Assembly: GCA_030617005.1 (NCBI GenBank)
Contig: JAUWWH010000005.1
Location: 1-11,992 of the forward strand
DNA length: 11,992 nucleotides
DNA from: Candidatus Bathyarchaeota archaeon
Lineage (GTDB): Archaea; Thermoproteota; Bathyarchaeia; RBG-16-48-13; GCA-020355125
Direction of reading: 5' to 3'
The position numbers and the translations under genes were made by a program. Below are positions 6,968 to 11,992 of this stretch, one piece after another. A model generated the notes under the pieces. The model was not told where the DNA came from and searched no databases. It saw nothing but the letters and a program-made list of their open reading frames with translations. The number at the start of each line of letters is the position of its first letter. The first letter of the stretch is position 1.

Positions 6968-7480
6968 TTGAAGAGGTCGATTATAACAATTCATAGAAAA
7001 ATAGACGAGTCAAATATTTTATTAAGTGACTGTATAAGCGCTATCAGTTCTGCTGTCGCAAAAGTAAAAATACACAGAATGAAGCTCGAAACTTACATAA
7101 CTTTACATCCATATGTTCCGTTATACCCTTACACCTATCCTATAGAATCTAATTCTCCTCAAATAGTTAAAATTATGTCCAATGCCTGTAACTTAGTAGG
7201 GATAGGTCCTATGGCTTCAGTAGCTGGAGCTTTAACAGATCTAGCAGTTAATTCAATAATTGTTTCAGGAACACACACTGCAGTAGTTGAAAATGGTGGA
7301 GAGATTTCTGCGTCCTCAAAAGAAGCATTCACAGTAGGATTGTTTACCAGAGTAACTAATCTTTTCAATAGTATCTTTTTTCAAATTTATCCTTAAGAAT
7401 GTCCGATTGGTATAGGAACGAGCTCAGCAACAATAAGCCACGCGATAAACTTTGGTGATACTGACACTGTTACAGTCTTT
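6968..7480 (+). pseudogene. UPF0280 family protein (ApbE superfamily), broken by TAA and truncated at its 3' end
   Basis: UPF0280 (COG2122) proteins are about 240-260 residues, related to ApbE-type flavin transferases, and common in archaea; their function is not established. Starting at the TTG at 6968, the reading shows GIGPMASVAGA (about 78-88) and VVENGGEI (about 106-113), two hallmark motifs. The frame hits TAA at 7394-7396. The same frame then continues with CPIGIGTSSATISHAI and FGDTDTVTVF, the next hallmark block, so a sense codon has become a stop. After about 7480 family similarity ends, where intact homologues would continue with an ALADAAAT-like stretch; membrane protein sequence follows instead. 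The gene is therefore both nonsense-mutated and fused or truncated. The protein made would be 142 residues and lack the C-terminal third. A sequencing or assembly error is possible for the TAA and the junction separately. Confidence 0.75.
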
Positions 7481-7780
7481 AGCTTCATCCCAGAAGTTGG
7501 CGTTGTCTTTGCGGGTTTGATTGCGAGTTCACTCATCAGAATAATCTATTTCCTGCTAATTGCATTGATTTTCAGTTATTTCAAGAAGTTCAAGGTATCA
7601 GAAAAGATCATTCGCTTTGTGGGTATTGTCTGGCTTAGCAGTGTTTTACTTTTAGTCATCGCAGAAGTCTTTAAGATTCCATCGATCATGATGTTCTCAA
7701 CTGGGACATTTGTCTTGGTCACGATTTCTATTGCAACGTTCACTTCTTTGAGAATAGTCTCGAAGCACTTGATTCATTAA
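7481..7780 (+). pseudogene. C-terminal fragment of a multi-spanning membrane protein fused in frame to the UPF0280 remnant
   Basis: The frame that carries the UPF0280 remnant stays open through 7780. From about FIPEVGVVFAGL it reads as a membrane protein with three hydrophobic segments: VGVVFAGLIASSLIRIIYFLL, IIRFVGIVWLSSVLLLVIAEV, and a third around MFSTGTFVLVTISIATF. It ends RIVSKHLIH. An internal ATT/ATG-type start near 7517 could in principle give an 87-residue protein, but it would begin inside the first membrane segment and has no clear ribosome binding site. The pattern of a PEVG-type loop followed by membrane spans recalls small DUF5658-like membrane proteins, a weak guess. It looks like the tail of a gene whose 5' part was lost when it was joined to UPF0280. 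Confidence 0.5.
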
Positions 7781-7799
7781 CTTTTCTCCTCTCTTTTTC
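7781..7799 (+). terminator. T-rich terminator after the fused pseudogene
   Basis: A pyrimidine tract with T4 and T5 runs starts directly after the TAA at 7778-7780. Archaeal RNA polymerase terminates at such T-tracts on the non-template strand. Confidence 0.4.
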
Positions 7800-7852
7800 A
7801 ACATGTTTAAGTCACTCTTGAAATACGCTGAAATACATTCAGCCTTAATGAA

Positions 7853-7924
7853 AAAGTGTTAATTTTATTCATCTAAATACATAAAAAAGGTGCATTAACC
7901 CTTTTTAATTATGTTTAACACTTT
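7853..7924. repeat. Nested inverted repeats between convergent genes, probable bidirectional terminator
   Basis: The outer arms AAAGTGTTAA (7853-7862) and TTAACACTTT (7915-7924) are perfect 10-bp inverted repeats. Inside them AAAAAGG (7884-7890) and CCTTTTT (7900-7906) form a second, 7-bp pair with a 9-nt loop, giving a T-run on either strand. The position between two convergent transcription units suits a two-way terminator. A short 72-bp non-autonomous element with terminal inverted repeats is an alternative; no flanking target duplication is evident. Confidence 0.5.
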
Positions 7925-7948
7925 GCGATATGAGGGATATTTTAAATG

Positions 7949-7955
7949 AAAAAAA
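7949..7955 (-). terminator. T7 tract downstream of the MFS gene
   Basis: A run of seven T on the minus strand, 27 nt beyond the MFS stop at 7982, is a plausible archaeal terminator. The nested hairpin at 7884-7906 would act as a second one. Confidence 0.4.
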
Positions 7956-7981
7956 CTAAGGTTCTGAATCTGAAGCCATGT

Positions 7982-9250
7982 TTATTCTGACTTTTTTGAT
8001 TCCTTAATAAATGCTATGAAGATAATGGTTCCCACTAAATTCAAGATAAAGCTCGTTTGGAATGGTAGATTTGGTGAGATGTTGTCGTACATATATCCTC
8101 CCACCCAAGATGCAGGTGTGCTTACGATTCCTGCGATGGTCCCCATCATGCCCATCATCTTTCCTCGTCTCTTAGATGGAGTAACATCTGCGACTAACGC
8201 CTGCCATGCTGGTCCACCCATTAAACCCATTACAAGTCCCCCGAACCCCTGAGCTACACCTCCAATCGCCCTTACTAGGTACATTTGCCAGAAATTTGTG
8301 GCAAAGGTGAAGCCAAGGGTTGAGATTGGTGAGAGAATTCGCGAGATAATTATGCACGGTTTCCGACCGATACGGTCTGTGAGAATACCAGCTGGTAATG
8401 TGAGTATTGTTGAAATCAAGCTTACGCCTGTGCCGATGACCCCCCACTCCGTATTCGTGAGGCCGACAACATCAACAGAGTAGACTACCATGTATGAAAA
8501 GACCATTTTCATGGCAAAGCCGCTTAAAGCGGTGACCACTATCAGTATCCAAACATTCTTCGGTATCGTATCCAACTCTTGAAAGATTCTATCCTTTAAT
8601 GAAACCTTTTCCGTTCTTATATTCTCTGCCTTGATGACCGTTCTTTCCAAGGTTTCAGTAATATACTTCCATCGCAAGAAGGTTGAAATGATTGAGACTA
8701 TCACCGATGCGAGAAGGCAAAACTGCATTCCTTGAATGATACCATAATAGTCCATAATGATACCGCCCAACATACTTGTGAGAATCATCGGCATCCATGT
8801 TACCATTCTATAAGTTGCATAGCCAGCACCACGAGTCTTTTTTGGAAGCGACTCAGCAATCATCGCATTCGTCGCAGGTATACCGAGCATCGTAACGGAT
8901 GAAAGAATCATCCCTGGTGCTATGTGAGTCCAATGGGTCGAGAATATGTAAATGATCGGTGAGAATACTCTGAATATTGAGCTGAAGACGATGACTCGCC
9001 GTCTACCGAATTTATCGGCGAGAATGCCACCGATGAGTTGGAAGAAGACTTGAACCACGGTCTCAAGCATGAGTAGAATTCCAAGAAGCTCCGTCGTCGC
9101 ACCAAGCTCCAAGATGTACAAGCTTCGGTAGGGAAACCAGAGAAAAGCTGTGAACATGAATGGGGTCTGCGAAATCGTTAAGATCATGATATTCCTATTG
9201 CTGAAGACCTCACGGATCACGCTGAGAAACGACACAGTAAGCACTACCAA
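7982..9250 (-). CDS. Major facilitator superfamily transporter
   Basis: A 422-residue (as longest) integral membrane transporter with the MFS pattern of two six-helix halves. The signature loop GGILADKFGRRRVI is at about 74-87. Its second-half counterpart GILTDRIGRKPCII lies at about 288-301. A hydrophilic central loop (about 195-230, rich in Glu, Lys and Thr) separates the halves. The substrate cannot be read from sequence; drug/proton antiport or sugar export are common for this type. The start is uncertain: TTG at 9250 is the longest, but a TATA-like GCTTTTAAC at 9260-9252 would put transcription near 9230. In that case the GTG at 9220-9218 (VIREVFSNRNIM) would be a better, nearly leaderless start. 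The gene is more GC-rich than the aromatic operon and stands alone, with decayed genes on both sides. Confidence 0.88.
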   Translation of the reverse strand: MVVLTVSFLSVIREVFSNRNIMILTISQTPFMFTAFLWFPYRSLYILELGATTELLGILLMLETVVQVFFQLIGGILADKFGRRRVIVFSSIFRVFSPIIYIFSTHWTHIAPGMILSSVTMLGIPATNAMIAESLPKKTRGAGYATYRMVTWMPMILTSMLGGIIMDYYGIIQGMQFCLLASVIVSIISTFLRWKYITETLERTVIKAENIRTEKVSLKDRIFQELDTIPKNVWILIVVTALSGFAMKMVFSYMVVYSVDVVGLTNTEWGVIGTGVSLISTILTLPAGILTDRIGRKPCIIISRILSPISTLGFTFATNFWQMYLVRAIGGVAQGFGGLVMGLMGGPAWQALVADVTPSKRRGKMMGMMGTIAGIVSTPASWVGGYMYDNISPNLPFQTSFILNLVGTIIFIAFIKESKKSE

Positions 9251-9280
9251 AGTTAAAAGCTTTATTCATAATGAAATTGA

Positions 9281-9454
9281 ACCACTATTTATTCCTTCAT
9301 AAGGAAACATGAATACCCGATAGAAAAGCATAGAGACTTCATTGGATTGATCAAGAGACTGTTACCATTAAAGAAAGTCAGTGAGATGCTTGCTACTGAG
9401 CTTCGCATGGAGCGGATTGAGATCGTTAAGGAAAAGCTCTTCATGATAGATTAA
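9281..9454 (+). pseudogene. Possible gene remnant, no start codon, unknown
   Basis: The plus-strand frame from 9281 to the TAA at 9452-9454 is open. It reads as plausible protein toward its end (HRDFIGLIKRLLPLKKVSEM, then LATELRMERIEIVKEKLFMI). It is alternately hydrophobic and charged and strongly predicted to be helical. No ATG, GTG or TTG precedes the HRDFIGL part, and it overlaps the promoter region of the divergent MFS gene. I read it as the 3' end of a gene whose front was lost. I do not recognise the family, and it may be a chance frame. Confidence 0.25.
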
Positions 9455-9533
9455 CAGAGAGAAAATAAAACCTTTTCAATTTGCGCGCAATAATAGTACT
9501 GAATCAGTCGAAAGTTGAAGTAAGTGTTTACTT

Positions 9534-10081
9534 ATGACAAACCCAGAAATAGGTATCAATAAGCTTGTGTCAATAGTTTCTTGAAACGCATGGAAGATTC
9601 TGATAGTTATTGGTATACTTAATCTTTTGCGTGGTTTTATGCACACCATGATGGTTGAGTGGGTAGCGGAGAACATTTCAAAGCTAGATTTGTCAGTTTT
9701 ACAGGCTTCAATACGAGAACGCTCTTCACTTCAGTGGAGAGATGAATCGTGTGGTACTTTTCTCATCATAGAACTCTCAAGGCTTTAGCCCTGAGTAGTT
9801 TAGGTAGTAACCAGTTGTTTTCGCTTATGAATTATGGTTCGACGAATTGGCTTGAGGGAATTATCTATAGTCTCATCGTCCTAAAAGCACGGAACTTAGT
9901 GCCACATATGTTAGTATTGGCATTTCTTTTTCAGATACCCGTTGGCTTTATTAATGAGTATTTTTATGGTGAGGGTAGTGCCAGTTGGAGCGGAGCGATT
10001 TACATGTTCCTTATCTATCTTCCATTCACTGCAATCTCAGTAATTGCGCTGTTCTTGGATAAAATGGTCAACACACCATAA
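9534..10081 (+). pseudogene. Multi-spanning membrane protein, broken by an in-frame TGA and a frameshift
   Basis: From ATG 9534 the frame gives 16 residues (MTNPEIGINKLVSIVS), then TGA at 9582-9584. It continues with a transmembrane segment (WKILIVIGILNLLRGFMHTM), VEWVAENISKLDLSVLQASI, and stops at 9786. A second frame, open from a GTG at 9749, carries LGSNQLFSLMNYGSTNWLEG followed by three hydrophobic segments around IIYSLIVLKA, MLVLAFLFQIPVGFI and YMFLIYLPFTAISVIALFL, ending at 10081. The pieces fit one small four-span membrane protein of about 180 residues, with a frame change between about 9700 and 9800. There is no good ribosome binding site for either start. The second part alone could be translated as a 110-residue protein, but it lacks a convincing start. 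Function unknown; it resembles hypothetical membrane proteins of uncultured archaea only in general style. Confidence 0.55.
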
Positions 10082-10124
10082 GTACTGAAAACGATGTGCA
10101 TAAACGCAACTGCTTGTTCAAACA

Positions 10125-10139
10125 AAGGAGTGGCTCCTT
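10125..10139. repeat. Hairpin AAGGAG-TGG-CTCCTT
   Basis: Perfect 6-bp stem with a 3-nt loop, 44 nt after the membrane pseudogene. It could be part of a terminator for that transcript. The nearest plus-strand T-run is the T6 at 10165-10170, rather far for a bacterial-type terminator. Confidence 0.3.
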
Positions 10140-10263
10140 CAGTTCATTCGATAAAAAGGGGGGGTTTTTTGGGGATGTCACAATGCTCCACTCTTCTTAT
10201 CTATATCAATTCCGCATATATGGGAATAAATCTCACATTTAATGTTTTTTGCAAGATTTTTTT

Positions 10264-10273
10264 CTAAATTTAA
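10264..10273 (+). promoter_or_regulatory. Possible TATA box for the small basic protein
   Basis: CTAAATTTAA would start transcription near 10295, between the GTG at 10274 and the ATG at 10337. It therefore argues for the ATG as the start of the following gene. The stretch 10175-10263 shows no gene. Confidence 0.3.
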
Positions 10274-10336
10274 GTGGCAATCCTTATCTATTTTCCTAGC
10301 TATATCTTAATTAAAAAACAGGATATTGATGGAAAT

Positions 10337-10585
10337 ATGGCATTGATACAGACAACAGTAGCTATAGTTACTGCTGTAAATGAAGAAGAGAAAAAGAGAA
10401 GAAAGAAGAAGCGAAGAAGAGCGTTTATAGAACTAGTCAAGATAGCTAAGCTAAAAACGAGGTACCATCGGAGAAGAATTCTCTTCTTCGCCTATGACGG
10501 TTTTTTCCCTTACACCTTCGAATGCGAAAACAGCGATTTCAAACAAACAATGTTAGAAGTTATTGAATTCTCAAATAATCAATGA
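10337..10585 (+). CDS. Small strongly basic protein (82 aa), unknown
   Basis: I do not recognise this protein. From ATG 10337 it has a short hydrophobic start (MALIQTTVAIVTAV), an acidic EEE, and then an unbroken run of ten Lys/Arg (residues 19-28: KKRRKKKRRR). A second basic cluster follows (RYHRRR, about 42-47), then an aromatic stretch LFFAYDGFFPYTF (about 49-61) and an acidic tail. The Lys/Arg run suggests nucleic-acid binding or, with the hydrophobic N-terminus, membrane-surface attachment; neither is shown. A longer start at GTG 10274 would add 21 residues but lies before the likely transcript start. The ribosome binding site is weak (GATGG). It stands alone, with non-coding DNA on both sides. 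It could be a chance ORF, but 82 codons with this ordered composition makes that less likely. Confidence 0.45.
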   Translation: MALIQTTVAIVTAVNEEEKKRRKKKRRRAFIELVKIAKLKTRYHRRRILFFAYDGFFPYTFECENSDFKQTMLEVIEFSNNQ

Positions 10586-10983
10586 CAGGCATAAAGAACA
10601 GTTTAATCTCGACACCATTTTTTTCAGGCATATCTGCAGTAGATCAAGCTGAATCAGATAATTAACTTACAGAAGACATTTACACTAACTCAGAGAGAAC
10701 TCGGGGGAGTATCTCTTGCCTTGTCCTTCGTTGGTTGATGTAACCCTAATTATTCCACTACCTAGCTACAATACCCCCAATTAGGTATATAGACTAGAAG
10801 AAAAACCAAAGAATTCTTTAGGTTATGTGAACATATCATCCACCTACACATCACTATTGAGAATCGATCGATCTTGTAAAAAGAAAAGAGTTCATGAAGA
10901 TACAGAAAATTGTTAAGCAAGATTAATCGATATGAACTGAGTGGAAACATATTTGTGAACACCGTTATTAAAGAGGTGATTCA
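10586..10983. other. Intergenic stretch without a recognisable gene
   Basis: About 400 bases with stops in all frames and no tRNA- or rRNA-like structure visible. It contains an inverted repeat CCTAATT (10745-10751) / AATTAGG (10779-10785), the palindrome ATCGATCGAT at 10863-10872, and at its end the ribosome binding site of the next gene. No convincing TATA box was found. Confidence 0.5.
10973..10980 (+). promoter_or_regulatory. Near-perfect Shine-Dalgarno deciding the TTG start at 10984
   Basis: GAGGTGAT is an eight-base match to the complement of the 16S rRNA 3' end and lies three bases before the TTG. It strongly supports TTG as the start of the secreted-protein gene. Confidence 0.75.
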
Positions 10984-11430
10984 TTGAATAAGAAACCTCT
11001 AATGTTCGGTATGCTATTATTAATGCTACCGTTGATGGTTATACCAGTAATTGCTATCGGATCACAGAATGTCGAAAATAATCCACATAGAACTGAACTC
11101 GCACCGGGAGAGGTGGAATTTCTTCTTCCTAGCGGATTAAGCAACGGATTGGGGGGCATTATGGACCATCGGTATTTCAAAGATGCGTCAAAATTCAAAA
11201 TTCGGAATGCTCCTACACTAGATGTCGACGATCTAATAAACATGAATTCTGGAGATCTTACCTACGAAAACAAGTGGTGTTTGCTACCCCTTCAAACTAT
11301 CCATGACGCGATAGATTTGATGGTATCAGGTGGGGTGATCGATCCGATTGTAGGTCAAGCAATGAAAGATGCTTTTGAAGCTATGTTCCCAGAAGGGTAT
11401 TATCTCATGTTCGTGAACGTAGTTGAGTAG
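10984..11430 (+). CDS. Putative secreted protein with N-terminal signal peptide (148 aa), unknown
   Basis: I do not recognise the family. The protein begins with a classic export signal: MNKK, then a hydrophobic core LMFGMLLLMLPLMVIPVIAI (residues 6-25), and a polar region GSQNVENNPHR. Cleavage around residues 25-28 is plausible. The mature part, about 120 residues, has few charges and one Cys (in NKWCLLPL, about residue 98). It contains ELAPGEVEFLLPSGLSNGLGG and a predicted helical end (HDAIDLMVSGGVIDPIVGQA, then MKDAFEAMFPEGYYLMFVNV). There are no further membrane spans and no lipobox Cys. The TTG start is set by the GAGGTGAT site. It stands alone on the plus strand. Surface or extracellular location is inferred from the signal peptide only. 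Confidence 0.75.
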   Translation: MNKKPLMFGMLLLMLPLMVIPVIAIGSQNVENNPHRTELAPGEVEFLLPSGLSNGLGGIMDHRYFKDASKFKIRNAPTLDVDDLINMNSGDLTYENKWCLLPLQTIHDAIDLMVSGGVIDPIVGQAMKDAFEAMFPEGYYLMFVNVVE

Positions 11431-11441
11431 AAAAGAAACAA

Positions 11442-11462
11442 TTCTTCCCTTTCTCCTTTTTT
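11442..11462 (+). terminator. Pyrimidine/T-rich terminator of the secreted-protein gene
   Basis: A C/T tract ending in T6-7, starting 12 nt after the TAG stop, is of the type at which archaeal polymerase stops. It runs directly into the palindrome at 11460-11475. Confidence 0.45.
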
Positions 11463-11482
11463 CGATCGATCGAAAGATCTTT
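11460..11482. repeat. Two overlapping palindromes rich in GATC
   Basis: TTTCGATCGATCGAAA (11460-11475) is a perfect 16-bp palindrome. It overlaps AAAGATCTTT (11473-11482), a perfect 10-bp palindrome. The core TCGATCGATC also occurs at 10864-10873, upstream of the same gene. They could be protein-binding sites or a terminator stem; no function can be assigned. Confidence 0.45.
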
Positions 11483-11548
11483 GATAAATGAGACAAACTG
11501 TTATATGCGAAAAGATATAATGATTGATGATATTTGAATTTAAGCTAG

Positions 11549-11558
11549 CTATATAAAA
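11549..11558 (+). promoter_or_regulatory. Probable TATA box for deoxyhypusine synthase
   Basis: CTATATAAAA is a good archaeal TATA match. Transcription would start near 11580, leaving a leader of about 80 nt before the TTG at 11661. The rest of 11483-11660 is AT-rich and holds no gene. Confidence 0.45.
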
Positions 11559-11648
11559 TATTTATGACATTCCTACTAATTAACTAAAAAATGTAGTTTA
11601 TATTGCCAAATGTCAAAGATAATAAATAAAAATATTTTTTGGAGTGAC

Positions 11649-11652
11649 GGAG
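11649..11652 (+). promoter_or_regulatory. Ribosome binding site for deoxyhypusine synthase
   Basis: GGAG ends eight bases before the TTG at 11661. This favours the TTG over the in-frame ATG at 11682, which has no such site. Confidence 0.5.
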
Positions 11653-11660
11653 AACTTTCA

Positions 11661-11992
11661 TTGAAAAAATACATCCAACATATGACCATAAAACCGGGTA
11701 TGACCGTTGGTTATTTAGTGAATGAGATGGAAAAATCTGGTGTTCTTGGTGCTGGTAAGCTCGCTAAAGCTGTGGATATAATGCTGGAAATGTTCCTTGA
11801 TCCTGACTACACCGTCTTCCTTGCTATAGCTGGTCCTATGGTCCTCGGAGGTCTTAGAAAAATAATGAGTGATTTAGTTGAAGGTGAATACGTGAATGCA
11901 ATTGTAATGAGTAGTGCAAATATCGTTCATGACATAATTGACTCCCTTGGCCATAAAAGTATTCAAGGTTCCTTCTCAGCTTGCGATAAAGA
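11661..11992 (+). CDS. dys: Deoxyhypusine synthase, N-terminal part (gene continues past window)
   Basis: Transfers the aminobutyl group of spermidine to a lysine of translation factor aIF5A, the first step of hypusine formation; found in archaea and eukaryotes. About 110 codons are visible and stay open to the edge; the family is about 310-340 residues. Recognisable family blocks: TIKPGMTVGYLVNEMEKSGVLGAGKLAKAVDIM (about residues 9-41), DYTVFLAIAGPMVLGGLRKIM (about 48-68), and VNAIVMSSANIVHDIIDSLG (about 78-97). The last is usually TTGAN-VHD, so MSSAN is a mild variant. The catalytic Lys lies in the part outside the window. Start TTG 11661 (MKKYIQHM) is chosen from the GGAG site; ATG 11682 is the alternative. 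Homospermidine synthase-like paralogues share the fold, but in archaea deoxyhypusine synthase is the expected function. It has no functional link to the neighbours. Confidence 0.9.
   Translation, partial: MKKYIQHMTIKPGMTVGYLVNEMEKSGVLGAGKLAKAVDIMLEMFLDPDYTVFLAIAGPMVLGGLRKIMSDLVEGEYVNAIVMSSANIVHDIIDSLGHKSIQGSFSACDK

Noticed and set aside
7815..7838. Tandem TGAAATAC-gc-TGAAATAC direct repeat
   Set aside because: Only two 8-bp units in AT-rich intergenic DNA; too short to separate from chance.
8172..8447. Second minus-strand ORF of 91 codons inside the MFS gene
   Set aside because: It overlaps MFS transmembrane segments in another frame; its composition (His, Arg, Ser, Trp) is that of an out-of-frame reading.
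9582..9584. TGA at codon 17 of the membrane gene as selenocysteine
   Set aside because: The residue falls before a membrane span in a non-redox context, and the gene also carries a frameshift; decay explains both.
7482..10081. Insertion sequence or integrated element carrying the MFS gene
   Set aside because: No transposase or integrase motifs, and no terminal inverted repeats or target duplications bounding the block were found.
10586..10983. tRNA, CRISPR array or small RNA gene in the long intergenic stretch
   Set aside because: No cloverleaf arms, no CCA-type end and no regularly spaced repeats; only short isolated inverted repeats were seen.

Overview
The window is archaeal. It carries the archaeal form of the early shikimate pathway: ADH synthase plus 3-dehydroquinate synthase II instead of DAHP synthase and the bacterial AroB, and a GHMP-type shikimate kinase. 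It also has the start of a deoxyhypusine synthase gene, TATA-like promoter boxes, GGAGG-type ribosome binding sites, and frequent TTG/GTG starts. Base composition is AT-rich over most of the window. A TACK-type lineage such as Bathyarchaeia is possible, but the sequence alone does not prove it.

Positions 1-6810, minus strand: one tightly packed operon. In order of transcription it holds a previously unlisted 54-codon Phe-rich leader ORF, aspartate kinase, ADH synthase (frameshifted here), DHQ synthase II, DHQ dehydratase, shikimate dehydrogenase, shikimate kinase, and EPSP synthase, which runs off the left edge. Most junctions are overlaps (ATGA, TAGTG, 17 nt) or gaps of a few bases. Together these convert aspartate and a ketofructose-phosphate-type sugar precursor to EPSP, one step before chorismate. 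Aspartate kinase at the head fits, because aspartate semialdehyde is a substrate of ADH synthase.

Positions 6810-7980: divergent promoters, then a plus-strand UPF0280 (ApbE-superfamily) gene broken by a TAA. Its last part has been replaced, in frame, by the tail of an unrelated membrane protein. A nested inverted repeat, probably a two-way terminator, lies before a convergent gene.

Positions 7980-10080: a visibly more GC-rich block with an MFS transporter (minus strand) and at least two decayed plus-strand genes. One is a multi-spanning membrane protein broken by an in-frame TGA and a frameshift.

Positions 10080-11992: sparse and AT-rich. It holds a small, strongly basic unknown protein, a 148-aa putative secreted protein with an excellent ribosome binding site, GATC-rich palindromes flanking that gene, and the first 110 or so codons of deoxyhypusine synthase, cut by the right edge.

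The best candidate for something new is the Phe-rich leader ORF in front of the aromatic amino acid operon. It has its own TATA box and Shine-Dalgarno sequence and is ATGA-coupled to aspartate kinase. It could be a regulatory leader peptide, but that function is inferred only.
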